From assembly GCA_030019325.1 (NCBI GenBank), contig JASEFB010000012.1, forward strand, positions 1 to 26,778: 26,778 nt of DNA, given 5' to 3'. The notes under the pieces are model-generated. The model saw only the letters and a list, made by a program, of their open reading frames with translations, had not been told where the DNA came from and did not search any database. This stretch comes from an archaeon (GTDB lineage: Archaea; Halobacteriota; Syntropharchaeia; Alkanophagales; Methanospirareceae). The position numbers and the translations under genes were made by a program. The stretch's first letter is position 1, and each line of letters starts with the position of its first letter. This document shows positions 22,353 through 26,778 of the stretch, one piece after another.

Positions 22353-22943
22353 ATGAAAAAGGATTTAGATACCTTGTTAGAGGATTTGAAGCATATTCAT
22401 TCGGATTTTAAACTCATTCCGACCGATAAGGTTGAAGTAGAGGAATGGGTGCGGTGGAAATGCCGGTATGGATGTAAAGCGTATGGTAAGCATCTGAACT
22501 GCCCGCCCTATGTACCCTCGCCGGAGGAGACGAGGAGACTGATACAATGTTATGATAAGGCGATACTTGCGAGATTTGACGCTCTACCAAATGCTGATGT
22601 CCCGCCATCACACATCCATCATTTCCTCTGGGATGCCATAAAAGAGTTGTATGACACGATGTTTGAGCTCGAGCGGCACGCTTTCCTCTCAGGCTATTAC
22701 AAAGCGTTTGCACTGGTCGGACTTTGCTGTTCGTATTGCGACGAGTGCATCCCAGAGCGGGAGAAAACCGTGTTAGACCAAGCTCCGAAGAGATTTTGTG
22801 AACATCCGCATAAGATGAGGCCCGGGATGGAGGCATGTGGGATCGATGTCTTCAAGACGGTTAGGAATGTAGGCTATGACCTGGAGGTGCTCACCTCTCC
22901 TTATGAAAAGATCACCTTTTTTGGCTTGCTTCTGTTAGAATGA
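22353..22943 (+). CDS. DUF2284 metal-binding protein
   Basis: A 196-aa Cys-rich protein of DUF2284, widespread in anaerobes and predicted to bind metal or Fe-S clusters; function unknown. The N-terminal signature WKCRYGCKAYGKHLNCPPYVPSP gives three Cys plus the C-P-P-Y turn. A second set follows in LVGLCCSYCDEC (four Cys) and RFCEHPHKMRPGMEACGIDVF, ending with the hydrophobic FFGLLLLE. A leaderless promoter lies upstream, and it stands alone in orientation before the convergent DUF1894 gene. Annotation by family only. Confidence 0.88.
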   Translation: MKKDLDTLLEDLKHIHSDFKLIPTDKVEVEEWVRWKCRYGCKAYGKHLNCPPYVPSPEETRRLIQCYDKAILARFDALPNADVPPSHIHHFLWDAIKELYDTMFELERHAFLSGYYKAFALVGLCCSYCDECIPEREKTVLDQAPKRFCEHPHKMRPGMEACGIDVFKTVRNVGYDLEVLTSPYEKITFFGLLLLE

Positions 22944-23021
22944 ACTCACAGCTAACTATCGGCCCTATCTAACAGAAATTGGAGTTGATTCTGGGATAGC
23001 GGTGCTCCTATTACAAAAAAT

Positions 23022-23303
23022 CTAGCCCACTTTCTTCTTTTTTATCAATCTTCCAATATCTTCTCCATCTTTAATCTTCAACACGAACGTCCCATGACAT
23101 GGTTTGACGTACGGAAATATTATATAGCCATCTTCTATCCCTATTAAAATCGGTGGAATACCAATCAAATAAACATCGAACAATTTATATCCCGGTTCGA
23201 CCTCGTAAACCGCTTTGAAATTCCTCCTTATAAATTCCCGCCCTTCTTTAAAGGTAATGTCCGCTAATAAAATCTTGTAATCCATCAATTCGATACAGCC
23301 CAT
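23022..23303 (-). CDS. DUF1894 protein of the methanogen lineage
   Basis: A 93-aa protein of DUF1894, known almost only from methanogens and relatives; function unknown. It begins MGCIELMDYKILLADITFKEG and carries GYKLFDVYLIGIPPI and IIFPYVKPCHGTFVL, all conserved in the family. I choose ATG 23303 over GTG 23306, since it overlaps the DUF1890 stop in TGATG, a tight translational coupling. It ends in TAG at the usual family end. Useful as a lineage marker. Confidence 0.88.
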   Translation of the reverse strand: MGCIELMDYKILLADITFKEGREFIRRNFKAVYEVEPGYKLFDVYLIGIPPILIGIEDGYIIFPYVKPCHGTFVLKIKDGEDIGRLIKKKKVG

Positions 23304-23764
23304 CACTCCACCTCCTTTATCAGATCATCTATCCTCTTCTTCAGTGGAATTGGATTATGAACGGATTTGGCAACGATCTTCTCACAGTCGAGATCGATCT
23401 GCCCAGCGAGGGCTTCGGCATCTTTACCGAAGATGATTGCGAAGAGTTTTGCGTGTGATATGCTCTTGATAGTCGCGAGATACGATATCCCCGCATCGTT
23501 ATGCACGAAAACGGAGCAGAAATCGAAATCCACTCTCTTTTCGGCGAGCGATTCTATGCATGTATCTAAGGTTATCATCTTCTCCACATCGAGATAACAC
23601 CCGTTAGGGTCAGAGACTTTTAGGAGATCGAGAGCGGAATCTGTTCCCGCAACAAATATATCCATTCCAGCATTTTTTAGCCTGCTCGCAAGGTATAGCG
23701 CAATACCTGTCTGAACAGGCACTTCCGGACATCCCAAAAGGAACAATGCTTTTTTATTCATCAT
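23303..23764 (-). CDS. DUF1890 protein of the methanogen lineage
   Basis: A 153-aa Rossmann-like protein of DUF1890, confined to methanogens and relatives as far as I know. It starts KKALFLLGCPEVPVQTGIALYLA and carries MDIFVAGTDSALDLLKVSDP, FDFCSVFVHNDAGISYLAT and LFAIIFGKDAEALA. It overlaps the DUF1894 gene at TGATG, so the two products are probably made in fixed ratio and may form a complex. The biochemical role is unknown. Confidence 0.88.
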   Translation of the reverse strand: MMNKKALFLLGCPEVPVQTGIALYLASRLKNAGMDIFVAGTDSALDLLKVSDPNGCYLDVEKMITLDTCIESLAEKRVDFDFCSVFVHNDAGISYLATIKSISHAKLFAIIFGKDAEALAGQIDLDCEKIVAKSVHNPIPLKKRIDDLIKEVE

Positions 23765-23816
23765 GTCCTCTCTTACTTGGTTTCATATCCTATTTCCACT
23801 GATAAAGTTGGATGTG

Positions 23817-23835
23817 CCGAGATAAAAAATCTCGG
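23817..23835. terminator. Hairpin CCGAGAT-AAAAA-ATCTCGG downstream of phoU
   Basis: A perfect 7-bp stem with a 5-A loop in the 225-bp gap between phoU's 3' end and the DUF1890 start. On the minus strand the loop is a T-run. It could end phoU transcription or mark a leader of DUF1890. A weaker CTATTG...CAATAG pair follows at about 23859-23883. No gene is seen in 23765-23989. Confidence 0.45.
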
Positions 23836-23989
23836 TCTTTAGGAGCAATAACCTCAAGCCTATTGCGGTGGATAACCCAATAGAGTGTTTTTAAAAATCT
23901 TCTTCCTATACAGAATAATGCTTTTCGTAAGGTTCAAATCCAAACGCCAAACGGTTTTTCTTCCCCTTTAATCCAGGCATTGCATGACT

Positions 23990-25120
23990 TTACTTTCCTG
24001 TGGAACAGCTATACATTTGACTTTTGTGTGTAAGAAGAACCTGCCAATCATATTTCACTTCAGCGATGTTGTGCAAACCGCGGCAGATCCTACTAATTCT
24101 GGCTACCAAAAAGCATGAATTTACTATTCTCTTTCCTTTCAGATTACTTTCCTCTAATTTTTCCAGTGCTTTCCTCCCTTCTTCCACCTCTAATCTAATA
24201 CATTCAGTTATTGCATCGTTCAGGAAAAAACCCGTATAATCCATTTCTGTTGGGTCTATGAAATAACCCATATCAAGTATCTTTTCCTTAAATTCCATTG
24301 CGTATTCTTTAACAATCTCAGGGGTCTCAAATTCCAATCTCTCTATATGTCGAATGATATCCAACAAATGGTCTGAAATTTGCTCTATGTATTTTACAAT
24401 TATTGCTATATATGGTAAATTGTCCATTTCATCGATTTTATTAATTTCTAAATTTCTTAAAAGCATTCTTTGTCGTAAATCGCAATTGTGCTCGCATATT
24501 TCTACTGTCGTTTTACATTTATCGAAAGTATCGCGGTCGAATGTTCCTTGTGAGATGAGTTCTATCATTTCACTAACCGATTCACGAGCTTCTTTATACA
24601 TGTTATCAAGGGTTTGAAAGGCATTTGGTGGAGGGAGGACAGTAAAACTAATTATCTCTTTTCCTTCCCTTTTCTCAAAACATGGAGGATTTACCCTCAA
24701 TGCTTTCTCCAGCCGTTCATCCAATTTCTTTTGGAAATTTGGGAGGAGTTCCGTTGAACTAATTTCTATGCTTTCGGCACCTAAAATATATTCTGATAGT
24801 ATTGATCTGAACAAATCGCCTTTCTCCTTTCCTCCTTTTAAATATTCTTCCTGTTTTTCTATCTCAAATTCAATTGGATCGAAGGATATTGCAATTTTTG
24901 GTTTAGCTATGAGCAGAAGTTCAGGTTCTTTGGTCTCTTTCCATACCAGCCAAGTATCATCGTAAATTTTTGCACTCGCCACCACATCTCCTATTTTCCA
25001 TCCCAGCGCTGTGCCAATATCCCGTGGTATATTTACCGAAAGAGTTTTACCTGCTCTCGCGGTTATTATATGTGGCCTTTTAACTTTAAGCCACCCTTTT
25101 TTTTCTTTAATTTTTGGCAT
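23990..25120 (-). CDS. phoU: PhoU-domain regulator with N-terminal AbrB-like DNA-binding domain
   Basis: A probable archaeal phosphate-signalling regulator. It has 376 aa. Residues about 15-62 form an AbrB/SpoVT-like swapped hairpin (ITARAGKTLSVNIPRDIGTALGWKIGD), which usually binds DNA. The C-terminal part from about 165 holds PhoU-like three-helix bundles with NMYKEARESVSEMIELI, YIAIIVKYIEQISDHLLDII and LVARISRICRGLHNIAEV; the family E/D-x-x-x-D metal motifs are partly visible. This AbrB-PhoU fusion is common in euryarchaea. No pst transport genes are in the window. The TATA box at about 25149-25155 lies about 30 bp before ATG, so the mRNA is likely leaderless. Confidence 0.88.
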   Translation of the reverse strand: MPKIKEKKGWLKVKRPHIITARAGKTLSVNIPRDIGTALGWKIGDVVASAKIYDDTWLVWKETKEPELLLIAKPKIAISFDPIEFEIEKQEEYLKGGKEKGDLFRSILSEYILGAESIEISSTELLPNFQKKLDERLEKALRVNPPCFEKREGKEIISFTVLPPPNAFQTLDNMYKEARESVSEMIELISQGTFDRDTFDKCKTTVEICEHNCDLRQRMLLRNLEINKIDEMDNLPYIAIIVKYIEQISDHLLDIIRHIERLEFETPEIVKEYAMEFKEKILDMGYFIDPTEMDYTGFFLNDAITECIRLEVEEGRKALEKLEESNLKGKRIVNSCFLVARISRICRGLHNIAEVKYDWQVLLTHKSQMYSCSTGK

Positions 25121-25495
25121 TTATAAAGGAAAGCCCCATATCGAGCATAATATATCCCATATTCGCTACACTCGAATAGGCAAGCAATAGCACATGTGGT
25201 ACATTTTTCTATTTGTGTCACAGATGACTTAAAACTTTCGATTTTTTCTCTTAATAGACATTTTATCCAATATTGCATATTTTTTAAAAAATAAACATTA
25301 ATGGCATTTTTTTAATGTCACTGGTGAAATATAAATCTTTTGTGTTTTTTTCTCAGCAATAAAAAATAATACCCATAGTGTTGAATATTTGAAAAAATTG
25401 TTAAAAATGCTTAAATTTGTTAATAGAGGATTTACAGTTAGTTTTTTCATAGCGGTCTACAAAAAATAGAAGAGAGAAAGGGGCAAGAAAAAGAG
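25121..25495. other. AT-rich intergenic region between divergent phoU and nucleotidyltransferase
   Basis: 375 bp. It holds the phoU TATA box (25149-25155, minus strand) and a TATA-like GAAATATAAATC at 25326-25337 on the plus strand, which lies far from the next start. A 70-aa minus-strand frame (25066-25278) with four clustered Cys overlaps phoU and has no ribosome site. I see no RNA gene. Confidence 0.6.
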
Positions 25496-26778
25496 ATGAG
25501 AGCCGCTATTCTGGCTGGGGGATTTGGAACCCGGCTTCGTCCCCTAACGTTCACGAAACCGAAGCCGCTGATCCCATTAGTGAATAAACCCGTGATTGAG
25601 CATGTCGTTGACTATCTGGTCTCGCATGGATTGACCGATATCGTAGTAACTACGACCTTCTTACGGGAGATGATCGTGGAGCATCTCAGGTACAGAAGAG
25701 ATGTGCACCTGTCCTATCCACCTGAGCCCTACCCGCTTGGAACTGCGGGCTCGGTGAAAAATGCGGGATTAGATAAAGATGATGAACCGTTCGTGGTGAT
25801 CCAGGGCGATAACATCACCGATATGAACCTGCGTGGATTGATTGATTTTCACTGCGATGCGGGAGGGCTGGTAACAATCGCCTTAACGCATGTCAAAGAT
25901 CCGTGGAACTATGGTATTGCACTGCTCGAAGATAATGGGTGTATTGGGAGATTCCACGAGAAACCTGATAAGCGGGAGTGTTTCAGCGATCTGGCGAGCA
26001 CGGGAATATACGTGATAGACCCGAAGGCGCTGGAATTTGTGCCCGAAAGAATACCCTTTGACTTTGCAAAGGACCTCTTTCATCTGCTTCATGTGAAGAA
26101 GAAAGGCGCGATGTTCGGATATGAGATAGATGCAAAGAATTTCTGGGCAGATATAGGTCAGCCTGACGGATATCTGAAAGCGATGGAATGGATGTTGAAA
26201 AAGGCGAGGAGAGATGTGGCTATAGGAGAGAATGTGGAGATTGACCGTTCAGGAATAATAGGACCTACAGTATTAGGTAATAGTGTGGTTGTGGAAGAGA
26301 ATTGTTTGGTAGGACCCAACACGGTTTTATTTGATGATGTCTACATAGCGAAGAACTCAGAACTCGAGCAGTGTTTCATTGGTGAACGAACCATAACGGG
26401 AGAAAATGCATGCATAAGGGGAGCAATCATTGGTGCTCACTGCGAACTTGGAAAGGACGTTGAAGTCCTTAACGGGAAGATATGGCCTTACGTCACCATA
26501 CCAAACAGCTCAACCGTGGACAGTACCATAAAAAGATTCGTCAGATTCAATGAAGACGAAAAGCATGAGGGAAACGGTGAAAATGAAGATTTATTACGTA
26601 CCGTTTCGGATGAAGAAGCGTTTTACTTTAACCAGCGCAAAGGAGGGAAAATCGTTCATACTGGTTTTGTCGCCCACAACCTGAAGGAGTTCGTGGAGAT
26701 ATTCAATAAAATAGACCTGAAGTCGATAGAGTATCATCTCAGAGAGGGCTGCAACGATTTCGCTGCGTGGATACGAGA
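25496..26778 (+). CDS. Sugar-1-phosphate nucleotidyltransferase with left-handed beta-helix and C-terminal DUF5752 domain, cut by window edge
   Basis: Activates a sugar phosphate as an NDP-sugar for glycan or compatible-solute synthesis. ATG 25496 is open to the window end (427 codons). The signature MRAAILAGGFGTRLRPLT, then KPKPLIPLVNKP, is the nucleotide and catalytic Lys region; QGDNITD is the metal Asp and NFWADIGQPDGYL closes the NTase domain near residue 235. Hexapeptide repeats (IGPTVLGNSVVVEENCLVGP) fill about 240-345. A linker with acidic residues leads to EAFYFNQRKGGKIVHTGFVA and SIEYHLREGCNDFAAWI, matching DUF5752 as I remember it. Which sugar and base are used cannot be read. The DUF5752 fusion is unusual. 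Confidence 0.88.
   Translation, partial: MRAAILAGGFGTRLRPLTFTKPKPLIPLVNKPVIEHVVDYLVSHGLTDIVVTTTFLREMIVEHLRYRRDVHLSYPPEPYPLGTAGSVKNAGLDKDDEPFVVIQGDNITDMNLRGLIDFHCDAGGLVTIALTHVKDPWNYGIALLEDNGCIGRFHEKPDKRECFSDLASTGIYVIDPKALEFVPERIPFDFAKDLFHLLHVKKKGAMFGYEIDAKNFWADIGQPDGYLKAMEWMLKKARRDVAIGENVEIDRSGIIGPTVLGNSVVVEENCLVGPNTVLFDDVYIAKNSELEQCFIGERTITGENACIRGAIIGAHCELGKDVEVLNGKIWPYVTIPNSSTVDSTIKRFVRFNEDEKHEGNGENEDLLRTVSDEEAFYFNQRKGGKIVHTGFVAHNLKEFVEIFNKIDLKSIEYHLREGCNDFAAWIR

Noticed and set aside
23930..23950. GGTTCAAATCC resembling a tRNA T-loop
   Set aside because: The flanking bases do not form the 5-bp T stem and no acceptor or anticodon arm can be folded around it.
25066..25278. 70-aa Cys-rich minus-strand frame overlapping the phoU start
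   Set aside because: It overlaps the start of a solid gene by 55 bp, contains that gene's TATA box, and has no ribosome site. The Cys cluster is probably chance.

Overview
The window reads as a chromosomal segment of an anaerobic euryarchaeon of the methanogen / methane-oxidising (ANME-like) lineage. The strongest taxonomic signals are an overlapping DUF1890-DUF1894 gene pair, which is known mainly from methanogens and their relatives, an AfpA-type archaeoflavoprotein next to an iron-sulfur flavoprotein (Isf), a TFE transcription factor, the archaeal 2-amino-3,7-dideoxy-hept-6-ulosonate synthase, and many TATA boxes 25-30 bp before a start codon, which implies leaderless mRNAs. I assign it no closer than that. 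No rRNA, tRNA, CRISPR array or transposase was recognised.

Layout. 1-393: a small heat-shock protein cut by the window edge. 562-2559: a glyceraldehyde-3-phosphate/aldehyde ferredoxin oxidoreductase reading frame with one in-frame TAG. 2582-5170: an M50 membrane protease with CBS domains and two winged-helix proteins. 5263-7117: a SufR-like regulator overlapping an amidohydrolase-fold gene, then a radical SAM remnant. 7243-9443: superoxide dismutase, endonuclease III and the ulosonate synthase. 9708-11984: TFE, a DEAD-box helicase and a 52-aa zinc-finger protein missing from ordinary gene calls. 12347-14532: an acetyl-CoA synthetase with an in-frame TGA and a decayed acetyltransferase-like tail. 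14712-19133: one tight minus-strand run in the order peroxiredoxin-SufC-SufB-rubrerythrin-Isf-AfpA. 19252-20765: a Cys-containing small protein, a shortened DUF166 protein, an encapsulin-cargo-type ferritin-like protein and a ferritin with an in-frame TGA. 21013-23764: NifB, a zinc ribbon, DUF2284, DUF1894 and DUF1890. 23990-26778: an AbrB-PhoU regulator and a sugar nucleotidyltransferase fused to a DUF5752 domain, cut by the window edge.

Much of the content handles oxygen, iron and Fe-S clusters: SOD, peroxiredoxin, rubrerythrin, two ferritin-family proteins, SufBC, a SufR-like sensor and Fe-S flavoproteins. It looks like an oxidative-stress and Fe-S repair island in an anaerobe.

The oddest signal is that three otherwise full-length conserved genes (oxidoreductase TAG, acetyl-CoA synthetase TGA, ferritin TGA) each carry exactly one in-frame stop with coding conservation continuing on both sides. 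Around ten genes here end normally at TGA and three at TAG, so a wholesale change of genetic code is unlikely. Local recoding, recent nonsense mutation or sequence error remain open.
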